Under the pieces are notes generated by a model, which was given only the letters and a program-made list of their open reading frames with translations, did no database searches and was not told the DNA's origin. The position numbers were made by a program, and so were the translations under genes. From JABDGM01 sp046349975 (GTDB taxonomy: Bacteria > Planctomycetota > Planctomycetia > Pirellulales > Lacipirellulaceae), in assembly GCA_046349975.1 (NCBI GenBank), contig JAXMBH010000018.1, forward strand, positions 31,735 to 95,734: 64,000 nucleotides of DNA, given 5' to 3'. How positions within the stretch are numbered: the first letter of the stretch is position 1; every line of letters begins with the position of its first letter. Of the stretch, positions 42,636 through 51,981 are shown piece after piece.

Positions 42636-42667
42636 ATAGCGGCGGAGCAAACTCCGCCGCTATTTTT
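42636..42667 (+). terminator. Rho-independent terminator after glnA
   Basis: ATAGCGGCGGAG pairs with CTCCGCCGCTAT around a short loop, followed by TTTTTAT. Confidence 0.9.
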
Positions 42668-42760
42668 ATGCGCGGACGAGCCGTGCGAGCGTAGTCGCAG
42701 GTGGTGCGCCTGCGAGTGTGTAACAGGCGAGCCGCCCGTCGCTACGTGGTTATTCGCGCC

Positions 42761-43663
42761 TTACTGCTTCGGAAACCGAAACGCCGCCGGCTGCTTTCCA
42801 TCCACATCCGTAAACCCATAGTCCCGCGCCAAATCGCCGACGGTGAACAGCTCGCCGGATCGCCGCATCACATCGGCATCTTCCGCGAGCGCGCGCACAC
42901 CGCGGCCCAAGTATTCCGGTGACTCCGTCCAACTCAAATCGAACGGATGGGCCGCGTGCGCTGCCAGAATCCGCTCAGTGCGCATGAAGCCCGGCGCGAG
43001 TGCGACCGCCGCCACCCCATGGGGCTTGAGATCATGCGCCATGCCGCGAACCATGCGAATCACGGCCGCCTTCGCCACGTCGTAATACAAATTGCGCAGG
43101 TACTCGTCATACGCCCACGCTACCGTACACACCATGAGGCCCCCGCCCGCACTTCCGCTCCCTCGTAGGGAGGGGCTGGGGGAGGGTTCGCTCGCTGCCG
43201 ACCGCGAATTGTCATTCCCAATCATTAGCGGCGCCGCCAACTGGCTCGTCACCATCGCCGCCCGCACGCCGGCGACGAACATGCTCTGCCACTGCTCTCG
43301 CGGCTGCTCCCAGAATGGCTTCATCGGAATGCCCATTGTCTGCCCTTCGTAGCCGCCCCACGCGTTGTTCACCAGCAGATCAAGCTGGCCACACTCCGTC
43401 CGCACGCGATCGAACAGCGCCGCGACTTCGATATCTTTCGTGTGATCGCATCGCACCGCGATGCCGCGGCCCCCGCGGGCCGTCACCTCGTCAGCCGTGT
43501 CATCGACCGTGCCCGGCAGATTGTCGACGGCCGCGACTCCGCGCACCGTTCTGCCCGTGACATAGACGGTCGCCCCCGCTTCGCCGAGCACCACCGCGAT
43601 CGCCCGGCCCGCGCCGCGACTTGCGCCCGTCACCATCGCCACCTTGCCACTTAACGTTTGCAT
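42761..43663 (-). CDS. Short-chain dehydrogenase/reductase
   Basis: A 300-residue protein from ATG 43663. The NAD(P) site VTGASRGAGRAIA is at residues 11-23, and the NNAWGG loop near 99-104. The catalytic YxxxK is Tyr194-Lys198 in YYDVAKAA. VNTVAWAF-like VCTVAWAYDEY replaces the usual Ser-containing strand. It fits the SDR group with DHRS1-like layout; substrate unknown. Odd: residues about 149-174 (DNSRSAASEPSPSPSLRGSG and SAGGG) are a low-complexity insert encoded by a CCTCCC-rich palindromic repeat at 43143-43223, placed on a surface loop between LAAPLMI and GGLMVCT. The reading frame is kept. Confidence 0.92.
   Translation of the reverse strand: MQTLSGKVAMVTGASRGAGRAIAVVLGEAGATVYVTGRTVRGVAAVDNLPGTVDDTADEVTARGGRGIAVRCDHTKDIEVAALFDRVRTECGQLDLLVNNAWGGYEGQTMGIPMKPFWEQPREQWQSMFVAGVRAAMVTSQLAAPLMIGNDNSRSAASEPSPSPSLRGSGSAGGGLMVCTVAWAYDEYLRNLYYDVAKAAVIRMVRGMAHDLKPHGVAAVALAPGFMRTERILAAHAAHPFDLSWTESPEYLGRGVRALAEDADVMRRSGELFTVGDLARDYGFTDVDGKQPAAFRFPKQ
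43143..43223. repeat. Purine/pyrimidine-rich repeat inside the SDR gene
   Basis: CTCCCTCGTAGGGAGGGG and GCTGGGGGAGGGTTCGC lie within the coding region. Related CCCTC-palindromes occur at 10139-10151 (CCCCTCGTAGGGG) and in the 900-1015 spacer. The insert is in frame. Confidence 0.65.
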
Positions 43664-43789
43664 CGCTCTCGCGCCTCGCAACTCGCCCCTTCGAAACTCG
43701 CTGGCACACGAGTTGCTAATATACATTCGTATAGAGAACACGCAATCCCCTGTTTGTGTTCCTGTTCATTCGTGTCACGGAGCCAAGCC

Positions 43790-44005
43790 ATGACGAATCC
43801 TAAAGCGAATCCCGATCCCAACAGCAATCAACAGAAAGATCCAGACGACTGGGTCACCGGCGAGGAACCGATGACTGGTGCTCAGGCGTCGTACCTCAAG
43901 ACGCTGAGCGAGGAAGCCGGCGAAGAGTTTGACGACCAGCTCACCAAGGCCGAAGCGTCGAAACGCATCGACGAGCTGCAGCACAAGACGGGCCGCGGTG
44001 CTTAG
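43790..44005 (+). CDS. DUF3072 family protein
   Basis: A 71-residue protein. After a polar start, DPDDWVTGEEPMTGAQASYLKTLSEEAGEEF and LTKAEASKRIDELQHKTGRG match the DUF3072 family closely. The GAQASYLKTLSEEAG helix and the AEASKRIDEL helix look like a small SAP-like or helical-hairpin fold. Function of the family is unknown; it is common in Gram-negative genomes and often found as a single gene. Here it is divergent from the SDR gene. Confidence 0.88.
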   Translation: MTNPKANPDPNSNQQKDPDDWVTGEEPMTGAQASYLKTLSEEAGEEFDDQLTKAEASKRIDELQHKTGRGA

Positions 44006-44531
44006 TACTCCGCGCTAAGTAAAAGTTTTCCAAGACGTGTAGCCGCTGAGGTCGCAGAGAACAAACTAGGAGAGCTTGTTTTCAATCGTGCCTCCGTGAA
44101 CTTTGTGTCCTCTGTAGCGGCGTATCAAAGTGACCCGCGCGCTAAGAGGGCCGCCGCACGAGCAGCGTTCCGCATGAGACGCCCCTATTCTCAAGCCCGC
44201 CGGGTTGCCGCGGGTTAGTTGCAAATACCTCTTGGACGCTGTGGACAGAACTTCTTCTATAACAATGGCTCCGTTGGGAAGCGAAGAATGGGCGGGCGGG
44301 CCGCCCGACCGCCACCAAGCCTGGTAGGTATTTCCCCGACGTCGAATACTGCTACTGCATGTTTTACTTACAGCTGCCGAGGGCTGCGAAGCGAACCTTT
44401 CGGCACTGGCGCGTCCCAGCAGCGGAAACGGGAACTTTGCTGGCAAAATCGTCGTCAAAATGCTCATCCCACGATCCATATACAGATTCCCGACCTCCAA
44501 TTCATTCTTATTGCAGAAAACGATTGAAACT
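44006..44531. other. Spacer, no gene seen
   Basis: A short GC hairpin and A+T-richer patches; nothing else recognised. It should contain the promoter of the secreted protein at 44532. Confidence 0.4.
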
Positions 44532-45185
44532 ATGGCGCCGCAGACCCGTCGTACCCTCGGCTTACTCTTGTTATGCCTTTTTGCCGCGACTGCTCATGGC
44601 GAAGGTCGTGGCGAGGGCGAGCGATCTATTTCGGATGCACAGGCCGTGTTCACCATCTATACGCGGGCCAGTGCACTCGCTGTCGAACACCCGGCGGAAA
44701 ATCGTTTGATCTTCGCCGCTTGGCCCCACGGCCGGATCGTATTTTCAGAAAACGCAAAGCGGGGCGGCGAGCCGTACCGCATCGGCCGGGTCGATCCGAA
44801 ACGCATCGAAGCGACGCTCGCGAGCGCGAAGCGCAGCGGTCTGTTCGAGAACAAACTGTTTGCAGAGCCCCAATTCGGGCCCGACGCGCAGACAACGGTC
44901 ATCGAAGTGAAGACCGGCGACAACGAAGTGAAGCTGGAGTCGTGGCACGAGTTGTATGAGTCCGGCAGCACTGCAAACGTAGTCGCAACGGATAAGGGTC
45001 TTGGATCGCTCGGCGATAAGACGCGCCTGGCGGCGCTTGGCGAAGCATCGCGCGAGTATTTGCTGTACCGGCTCGCCTGGACGGAACTGCGCCTCGCAGC
45101 TGCAGAGTTAGTGCCCATCGAAAGCCAGCCGACGAACGGCCAGCTTGAACTTCGGCAACGCAGCGCGATTTGGCTCGGGCGATAG
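44532..45185 (+). CDS. Hypothetical secreted protein
   Basis: A 217-residue protein from ATG 44532. A signal peptide, RRTLGLLLLCLFAATAHG, precedes a folded part of about 190 residues with mixed strands and helices (AENRLIFAAWPHGRIVFSENA, RIEATLASAKRSGLFENKL, TTVIEVKTGDNEVKLESWHELY, REYLLYRLAWTELRLAAAEL). No family recognised. Probably periplasmic. Coding on the plus strand; upstream and downstream spacers exceed 500 bases, so it is a single-gene unit. Confidence 0.72.
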   Translation: MAPQTRRTLGLLLLCLFAATAHGEGRGEGERSISDAQAVFTIYTRASALAVEHPAENRLIFAAWPHGRIVFSENAKRGGEPYRIGRVDPKRIEATLASAKRSGLFENKLFAEPQFGPDAQTTVIEVKTGDNEVKLESWHELYESGSTANVVATDKGLGSLGDKTRLAALGEASREYLLYRLAWTELRLAAAELVPIESQPTNGQLELRQRSAIWLGR

Positions 45186-45738
45186 ACGTGGCGGTTCATT
45201 TCCGGGCCCATATCACCGGCGGCTTCGTGCCTTGCTGTGTTTGGCGGACGGACTGATAGGTCCGTGCTACTGGCAGTTGCGGTGGATGGCCATACTCAAG
45301 CTCGCGCGTGTTGGGAAATTGAACTGGTGATCCCAAGGCCCGAGCGGGCGATCGCCAAAGGAATTCATCCGCCACCGTCTCAGTTAGTTCTGGGAACGCC
45401 TATCCGTGACCATCCGCCGCTGGTCATTGCTCGGAGGGGGTGCCTGTCCTGGCCCACGCTACATAGCAATATCCTACCGCGCCGCGGAGGGCGCATCCTG
45501 CTAACTTTCTCAGTTCGAAATGCGGCATTTTTAGACTGCAAACCGCTGTCAAGCGGCGATGGACCATGCCCGCGTGCGAAATCGCATATACACCGGATGG
45601 GTGATTGAAAGTCCGTTTTGCCGGGCTACAGAATATGGGCAGCAACTACTTATCTAGTAGGTCTGCGTTGCGGCTGCGGTCGATTGGCCCAGCCGCTAAT
45701 GCGCGATTAGCGGAAACACGCGAAAGGAGCGGATTCTA
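45186..45738. other. Spacer before the second PEP-CTERM gene
   Basis: No gene or repeat of note. An AAGGAGCGG ribosome site lies close to the ATG at 45739. Confidence 0.4.
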
Positions 45739-46821
45739 ATGCGAAGAAACCAATTGGGCGTGCTAATCAGTGGGATTGCGTTGCTGTCGGCATTGATGCC
45801 ATCGCTCAGCAGCGCCGCGATTCTTGGCTTCCTCGGAAACTTCGACGTCATCAACGACACCGGCCAACCGTGCTACGGTTTCGAAATCGAACTCGAAGGC
45901 ATTCATGCGGCGGAAGTAACGGATGTGTTCGGCGGCCCCGGGCGCGGTTTCCCAACCGGCCGCGGATACGATCCAGCAACAAGCGTCGAGCGGTACGGTT
46001 CGCCGTCGATCACCGAGTACAACAATGGTGTCACGTTCGGCACCAAGGTGACGTACGCTGCCCTCTACGACGGCATGAACTGGGACTTCAGCACGCCAAG
46101 CGGCACGTTTGTGACGCCCGGCGACAACTGTTGGTCGGGCGGCGGCGTGGGATACGGGCCGAGCACGCCGTGCGATCACTTCGGCGTGGGCACGAGCGCG
46201 ACGCCAACCAAGACCACGTACAGTTGGCTGCATGAGTCGTCGCCCGGTGTGCTCACGAACGCGAACGGCGTGGTGAATCTGCCAGCGCCGGTGTGGCAGG
46301 TAATTCCTCCGCCGCCGAATCAACCGCTCGCGCCGCCGCAGGTCGTCGCGAAGGTCGAAGCGCCGGAGCCGCAAGGATTCGAGTTCGGCGACGCGCTCTG
46401 GGTCAAGGTTTTCACGACCGAGTTTGAAGACGGCATCGAGTTGGAGGAACTTGTCGGCGACAACCAGCACGTGCAACAAGCGGAAACGGAAATCGAGTGG
46501 CAGCTATTGCAGAAGGACATTGGCAATCCGAATTCTGGCCAGCTCGAGAGCGGCCTGGGCGTGCCGGTGGGCCCGAACGCGGCATCGATCCTGCGGCGTT
46601 ACGAATTCTATGAGTTCAGCGGCGAATATGACAACGAGACTCACGAGGCCAAGTTCGCCCATGGCTTTGGTGACTCGAACCCCGGGCCCGGCGATGTGGG
46701 CACCTACCTGGGCTCGCAAAACGCGGCCGTGAATTTGGATGTGGTGCCGGAGCCGACGTGCCTGGCTCTCGTGGGTGCAGCGATCGGCGTGCTGACCACA
46801 CTACGACGACGGGTGCCGTGA
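45739..46821 (+). CDS. Secreted protein with PEP-CTERM sorting tail
   Basis: A 360-residue protein. The signal peptide is MRRNQLGVLISGIALLSALMPS (cleavage after SSAA). The mature part has a beta-rich start (ILGFLGNFDVINDTGQPCYGFEIELEG) and four Cys. The C-terminus is VVPEPTCLALVGAAIGVLTTLRRRVP: PEP motif, hydrophobic helix, Arg cluster, a textbook PEP-CTERM signal. It is the second predicted exosortase substrate in the window. The long body shows no catalytic motif; FGGPGRGFPTGRGYD and SPGVLTNANGVVNLPAP suggest a structural surface protein. Confidence 0.9.
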   Translation: MRRNQLGVLISGIALLSALMPSLSSAAILGFLGNFDVINDTGQPCYGFEIELEGIHAAEVTDVFGGPGRGFPTGRGYDPATSVERYGSPSITEYNNGVTFGTKVTYAALYDGMNWDFSTPSGTFVTPGDNCWSGGGVGYGPSTPCDHFGVGTSATPTKTTYSWLHESSPGVLTNANGVVNLPAPVWQVIPPPPNQPLAPPQVVAKVEAPEPQGFEFGDALWVKVFTTEFEDGIELEELVGDNQHVQQAETEIEWQLLQKDIGNPNSGQLESGLGVPVGPNAASILRRYEFYEFSGEYDNETHEAKFAHGFGDSNPGPGDVGTYLGSQNAAVNLDVVPEPTCLALVGAAIGVLTTLRRRVP

Positions 46822-46897
46822 ATCGAATAAACCTGAGTCTCGGCGATATTGGTTGCGCTACGCGGCGAAACCAATTGACCGCTCAATCTGCGTACGA

Positions 46898-46920
46898 CCC
46901 CGGGGCGGCTCGCCCCGGGG
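46898..46920. repeat. GC hairpin after the PEP-CTERM gene
   Basis: CCCCGGGGCG-GCT-CGCCCCGGGG, a 10-bp perfect stem with a 3-base loop, followed by CTAAATAAATG, with no T run. Either a repeat element or a weak terminator. Confidence 0.55.
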
Positions 46921-47070
46921 CTAAATAAATGGCGCGGTCGCGTTCGTGCCGCTTTACGGCGTATATTTCTAGGGCCGGAAACCCGGCCCCGAGTGGGGCG
47001 TTTTGTCACTTGCTTGCGCTGCGTGCTCCGGTCGATACTCTGTTCGCATTCACCCCGAGTGCTGCACCGC

Positions 47071-48693
47071 ATGGCCGCTCCGATTACATCGACGAGTTCC
47101 GCCGCTCCCGGGGCCCGCATTGCCGCCATTGACGTAGGCTCGAACAGCATTCGGCTGGTCGTGGCCGAGGTGCTGCCCTCTGGCGGGTATCGCGTGCTCG
47201 ATGAAGAGCGCGAGAACACGCGGCTGGCGGCAGCGCTCGCGAAAACGGGGCGGCTCGATCCGAAAACGGCGGACGCTTCGGTCACCGTGCTGCGGAGCTT
47301 TCTTTCGATCGCCCAAGGTTACGGCGTGAATCAGCTGCGGGCCATCGGCACAAGCGCACTGCGCGATGCCGAGGACGGACCGGAGTTCTGCGATCGCGTG
47401 CGGAAAGATCTCAAGCTGTCGATCGAAGTGATCTCCGCAAATGAGGAAGCGCGACTCGCGTTTTTGAGCGTCGCGCGAGCGTTTGATATTTCCGGTCGCA
47501 AAGTAGCGGTCGCCGATATCGGCGGCGGCAGCACGGAGATTGTACTCGCTTCGAGCGGGCTCGTGGACCAGGTATATGAAACGCGGCTTGGCGCGGTGCG
47601 CGTTTCCGAGCGCTGTGGTACGCTCGGCAAAGTGAGCGATAAGCGCGTGGGCGAACTGCGCGACTTTGTCGACCATGAGCTCAAGGAGAAAATCGGCAAG
47701 CCGCCGTTCGTGCCGGATATGCTCTTCGGCACCGGCGGCACGTTCACCGCCTTGGCGTCGATCATCATGGCGCAGCAGGGCATTGCCGGGCAGCCCATGT
47801 GGGGCTTTCGCGTAAGCCGTGCGCAAATTCGGCATCTCGTGGCCGACCTCGCAAATATGACCCTCGCCCAGCGCTGCAAGGTGCCGGGGCTCTCGCCACA
47901 GCGGGCTGACATCATCGTGGCGGGCCTCGCCATCATCGAGCGGATCATGCGGCAATTGAGCGTGAACGTGGTGCAGGTCCATACCCGGGGCGTGCGCGAC
48001 GGCCTATTGCTCACGATGGTGCAGCAATTGCCGACGCCGCCGGCAGTGCCGGCCGAAGACCGGCGGGCGGCGGTCGAAGAATTCGCGAAGAACTGCGGCG
48101 TTGATCTCTCGCACGCGCGGCACGTGGCGCACATCGCGGGATCACTGTGGAAGCAGTTGAGCATGCCCCTCGGTTTGAAGGCCGACGATCGCGAGCTGAT
48201 TGAAGCGGCAGCCGTGATTGCCAACGTCGGCTACCTCATCAATTTCGAAGGGCACCACAAACACAGTTACCATTTGATCGTAAACAGCGAGCTCCCCGGC
48301 TTCGAGCGGCGGCAGCTGCAAATTCTGGCAAACGTGGCGCGCTACCATCGCGGGGCAGCGCCCAAAAAGAAGCACCATCATTTTGCCGACCTCTCGGTGG
48401 AAGACCAGGACCGCGTGCGGAAGCTGGCAGCCATTCTGCGGCTGGCGCTGGCGCTCGATCGTACGCATCAGCAAATCGTCGGCGACGTGCGCGCCCGCGT
48501 CCGCGATGAAGTCGTCCGCATCGTCATCCATTCGCAAGGTGATGCCGAGGTCGACGTGTGGGCGGCCGAGCGCAAGGTCGAACTGTTCGAAAGCGTCTTC
48601 GGCCGGCAAGTGCGATTCATCAATCGCACAGCGACCAGCCGACCAATTGTGAAGAGCCAACGCGTGCGGCGCGATCGCGACTCGCGGACTTGA
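47071..48693 (+). CDS. ppx: Ppx/GppA family phosphatase
   Basis: A 540-residue protein. The ASKHA-fold ATP-binding motifs of the Ppx/GppA family are clear: AAIDVGSNSIRLVVAEV (residues 18-34), ADIGGGSTEIVLAS, and GTGGTFTALASIIM. The C-terminal 200 residues form an HD-like helical region (HVAHIAGSLWKQLSMPLG, VIANVGYLINFEGHHKHSYHLI). Members remove phosphate from polyphosphate or from pppGpp, so either is possible; the length, over 500, fits Ppx. It starts at the ATG at 47071; an upstream ATG in frame is not supported by motifs. Monocistronic. Confidence 0.93.
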   Translation: MAAPITSTSSAAPGARIAAIDVGSNSIRLVVAEVLPSGGYRVLDEERENTRLAAALAKTGRLDPKTADASVTVLRSFLSIAQGYGVNQLRAIGTSALRDAEDGPEFCDRVRKDLKLSIEVISANEEARLAFLSVARAFDISGRKVAVADIGGGSTEIVLASSGLVDQVYETRLGAVRVSERCGTLGKVSDKRVGELRDFVDHELKEKIGKPPFVPDMLFGTGGTFTALASIIMAQQGIAGQPMWGFRVSRAQIRHLVADLANMTLAQRCKVPGLSPQRADIIVAGLAIIERIMRQLSVNVVQVHTRGVRDGLLLTMVQQLPTPPAVPAEDRRAAVEEFAKNCGVDLSHARHVAHIAGSLWKQLSMPLGLKADDRELIEAAAVIANVGYLINFEGHHKHSYHLIVNSELPGFERRQLQILANVARYHRGAAPKKKHHHFADLSVEDQDRVRKLAAILRLALALDRTHQQIVGDVRARVRDEVVRIVIHSQGDAEVDVWAAERKVELFESVFGRQVRFINRTATSRPIVKSQRVRRDRDSRT

Positions 48694-48734
48694 TTCGCTA
48701 CGCTGTGCATTCAGCGTCGGCTGGCGAGTTTGTC

Positions 48735-48833
48735 CGCCGTTAACGCAGATAAACGCAGATGAAATCTCTTTGACCACGCGATGTTCTGCAGCCTTGCCAT
48801 TGCCTGAATTTCTCTATCTGCGATTATCTGCGA
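48735..48833. repeat. Inverted TCTGCG-type element
   Basis: The left arm GTTAACGCAGATAAACGCAGAT (48742-48763) and the right arm ATCTGCGATTATCTGCG (48817-48833) are inverted around a unique 50-base centre. It belongs to the family at 12.96-13.09 kb. The next repeat family starts directly after it. Confidence 0.7.
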
Positions 48834-48918
<85 letters not shown>

Positions 48919-49026
48919 TTCGCCGGTTTCGAACCATCGAGCCCCTCAGTGCGTACACACACTTTGGCCGCCCCTGCATCGTTCTGTCGGCCCATGTATC
49001 CCTAGTTCCGGTTAGGAGAGTCTGCG

Positions 49027-49626
49027 ATGAAGTCGTACCTTGGCATCACGCTTGCGCTGGCAGCTTGCTTTGCTTTCACAACACTCGCGGCCGCGGCGCC
49101 GGGCACGGGACGCTCTAAGTCGACGCCGAAGCACAGTCTCTCCAGCAAATCGATCAACGACATCAAGCAAAAGGTGACGCTCGAGATCGTCGGCGCCGAC
49201 AGCTCGAAGGCCGACGGCATCAACAAAGCCCTCGCCGACCACAGCTTCAAGGCCAAGCTGCACGAGGGAAAGGGCAAGAACAAACAGCTGCACCTGACGG
49301 CCGAGCTCGACCGCGGCGCGGACTTAAGCCAGTGGTCGAAAGTGGTCGCCGAGGGCGTGGCCGCGCCGAAGGGCCAGCCAGGGCCGCTGCTGCAACTGGT
49401 GATTTACGCGCCGCTGACGAAAGAGAACTCCACGCAAGCGATGGCGGAACTCGAAAAGGTGAAGGGCGTCGACATCAAGCACACAACGGCCGACGTGAAG
49501 AACGGCGAGCTACGCGTTGGTCTCTCGGGCACCGAATCGGTGACCGCCGAACAGATTTCCACGGCAGTGCAGGCCGCCGGCGTAACGGGGCACTTGACGA
49601 AGGCCAAGGCGCCGAAGACGACCTAA
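49027..49626 (+). CDS. Secreted protein of unknown function
   Basis: A 199-residue protein with signal peptide MKSYLGITLALAACFAFTTLAAAA. The mature part has two similar alpha-beta halves: VTLEIVGADSSKADGINKALADHSFKAKLHEG and VKNGELRVGLSGTESVTAEQISTAVQAAGVTGHL. The second half recalls a heavy-metal-associated fold but has no CxxC metal site. A ribosome site, GGAG, lies 12 bases upstream. It lies between two repeat elements and is single-gene. Function unknown. Confidence 0.8.
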   Translation: MKSYLGITLALAACFAFTTLAAAAPGTGRSKSTPKHSLSSKSINDIKQKVTLEIVGADSSKADGINKALADHSFKAKLHEGKGKNKQLHLTAELDRGADLSQWSKVVAEGVAAPKGQPGPLLQLVIYAPLTKENSTQAMAELEKVKGVDIKHTTADVKNGELRVGLSGTESVTAEQISTAVQAAGVTGHLTKAKAPKTT

Positions 49627-49660
49627 CGAGTTTTGGTACCGAGGCCGCGGCTTTTAGCAC

Positions 49661-49757
<97 letters not shown>

Positions 49758-49774
49758 TAAACGTTATTATTTGC

Positions 49775-51808
49775 TTACTTCGAACTATCTTTGTCCCGCA
49801 GCAGCCATACGGCCATTTCGCCGGGCTCGCGGTTCGCCCAGGCGTAGTACGGAATGGCAGTGAAGTGCGTGGAGGATGCTTTACCTTCCGCCGGCTTCGC
49901 GGGCGTGTGCGTCGCTTCGCCTTCGATCACCTGTACGCCGCCCAGTAGGTCGCTGCGGAACTTCGTGGTGAGTTCGGCATCATCGGCGAGCGCGAGGTCG
50001 AGCACCTTACCACCTTCCACTTCCGGCCACTCGACGCAGTACACGATCGGGCCACGCATGAGGGCCACGCGGCCGCGGTCGGCTTCCACGTTGTCGTTCG
50101 CGATCACGCGCCGGACCGGCATCGGGATGTCGAGCCTAATCGTATCGCCGGCGTCCCAGGCGCGGTCGACTACGACACAGTCTTGCTCAGTCAAGGCGCT
50201 CGGCGTACCGCTCTTACCGTCCACGCCAATGGAAAACCCCCACGCGGGTCCCGTTTCGGACGCGTCGACTGCGCCATCGACGTATGAATACAGGTTGCTG
50301 GCAAACGCCCGACCTTGCGCCCACCCGGGGATGCGGATCTTCACGGCCATCTGCTGGCCGGCCGTTTGCGGCGTGACCTTGAACACCACGTGGCCGTCCC
50401 ACGGGTACTTCGTTTCCTGCTCGATCGTGACCTTGCCGTCTTTAAGTTCAAGTTCTGCTTTGCCGGCCACGAACAGGTTCACATACAGTGTGTTGTCGCG
50501 GGTGGCATACGCGTAGCCCGGCACTGAGGGAATAAACCGGCAGATGTTGGTCGGGCAGCACGCGCAGTCGAACCATTTGCTGCGGGCGTATTTGCCGCTG
50601 GAGGCCAGCGGGTTCGGGTAGAAGAACGACTTGCCGTCGAGCGACACGCCCGAGACCACGCCGTTGTACAGCGAGCGTTCCAGCATGTCGATGTACTTGG
50701 CTTCGCCGTGGAGCAGGAACATGCGATAGTTCCATAGGCAGGTTGCCAAGTTCGCACACGTTTCGGCGTAGGCCGATTCGTTCGGCAATTCATAGTTCTT
50801 GCCGAAGGCTTCACCGTTCGCGGTGGCGCCGATCGCGCCAGTAAGGTATGTCTTCTTTTCGAAGACGCTCTTCCACAACCGATCGACCGCGGCTTGAAGT
50901 GCTGCATCGCCGGTGAGCGCGGCGACATCGGTCGCCCCGGCATAGAGATACATCGCGCGCACGGCGTGCCCCACCGCCTCATTCTGATCCACGAGCGGGG
51001 CCTGATCTTGCGTGTATTCACCCCACAGTTGCGGGCGGTCATCACTGGGCCGACCACGCACGTTGAGGAAGAACTTCGCGAGGTTGAGATAGCGCTCGTC
51101 GCCCGTGGCCCGGTAAAGTTTCACCAATCCCAGCTCGAGCTCCGGATGACCGGTCGGCATCTCCAATTTGCCGGGGCCGAATGTCTTATCGAGCAGGTCG
51201 GCGCTCTTCGTCGCCACCTCGAGAAAACCCTTATCCCCGGTGGCTTCCCAATGCGCGACCGCGGCTTCATACATGTGGCCCAGGTTGTAGAGCTCGTGGC
51301 TGTCGCGCTCGCTCATCCATTGCCGATCGTCACTCGGCACGCAACATTTAATCGCCTTGCGATCGGCGATGCGATCGCGGGCCGACCACTCGGTGTAGAG
51401 ATAGCCGTCCTTTTCCTGCGCCTGGGCGATCCAGCTGAGCACGCTGTTGAGATACGCCTGGAGCTTCGCATCAGGGTGCGTCATCAACGAGTACGCGGCG
51501 CCTTCCATGACCTTGTACACGTCGCTGTCGTTGAATCCAAAGCCGCCGGTCCACTTGCCGTCGGAAAGATGGGCGGCAACTTTGAAATTCTCAATGCGGC
51601 CGGTCTCCTCGCACAATTGGAACGAGGCGGGAATCGTCGCCGTGCGATTCACTTCGAGCCGCGGCCACCAGAACGTGTCTTGGAAGTGGACTTTGTGCGC
51701 GGGCACGGGACGAATGGGGTAATCCTGCGCGGGTTCGACCGCGACCGCCATATTTGCATTGCAAAGAAGGAGACTAAGAACCGCCGCCGCGTGAATTCGT
51801 TTCAACAT
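49775..51808 (-). CDS. Glycoside hydrolase family 127 (beta-L-arabinofuranosidase type)
   Basis: A 677-residue protein with a signal peptide (MLKRIHAAAVLSLLLCNANMAVA). The N-terminal alpha/alpha barrel starts VHFQDTFWWPRLEVNR. The family's catalytic and zinc residues are visible: Glu349 and Cys351 in YAETCANLATCLWNYR, and Cys417-Cys418 in FDCACCPTN. In the known GH127 enzyme the matching Glu and three Cys hold zinc, and one Cys is the nucleophile. The C-terminus is beta-rich (VKIRIPGWAQGRAF). It would remove L-arabinofuranose from plant polysaccharide or glycoprotein, in the periplasm. It is transcribed alone. Confidence 0.93.
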   Translation of the reverse strand: MLKRIHAAAVLSLLLCNANMAVAVEPAQDYPIRPVPAHKVHFQDTFWWPRLEVNRTATIPASFQLCEETGRIENFKVAAHLSDGKWTGGFGFNDSDVYKVMEGAAYSLMTHPDAKLQAYLNSVLSWIAQAQEKDGYLYTEWSARDRIADRKAIKCCVPSDDRQWMSERDSHELYNLGHMYEAAVAHWEATGDKGFLEVATKSADLLDKTFGPGKLEMPTGHPELELGLVKLYRATGDERYLNLAKFFLNVRGRPSDDRPQLWGEYTQDQAPLVDQNEAVGHAVRAMYLYAGATDVAALTGDAALQAAVDRLWKSVFEKKTYLTGAIGATANGEAFGKNYELPNESAYAETCANLATCLWNYRMFLLHGEAKYIDMLERSLYNGVVSGVSLDGKSFFYPNPLASSGKYARSKWFDCACCPTNICRFIPSVPGYAYATRDNTLYVNLFVAGKAELELKDGKVTIEQETKYPWDGHVVFKVTPQTAGQQMAVKIRIPGWAQGRAFASNLYSYVDGAVDASETGPAWGFSIGVDGKSGTPSALTEQDCVVVDRAWDAGDTIRLDIPMPVRRVIANDNVEADRGRVALMRGPIVYCVEWPEVEGGKVLDLALADDAELTTKFRSDLLGGVQVIEGEATHTPAKPAEGKASSTHFTAIPYYAWANREPGEMAVWLLRDKDSSK

Positions 51809-51854
51809 GGATCGTCATCTCCAACGGAATTGAAATGAGGATAGCGGTAATGCC

Positions 51855-51935
51855 GGGTGGCACGCTCTGAAAGGGCGTGATGAATTCTGTTGATCTGCGA
51901 CCACGTCCTTCGCAAAGCCTCAGGGCGTGCCACCC
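51855..51935. repeat. Inverted repeat with GGGTGGCACGC arms
   Basis: Left arm GGGTGGCACGCTCTGA (51855-51870) and right arm TCAGGGCGTGCCACCC (51920-51935) pair with one mismatch. A non-coding element between two minus-strand genes. Confidence 0.7.
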
Positions 51936-51981
51936 TGGTCGCATATGGAGTTTCCGGCATTGAATCCTCGCTAAATCATAA

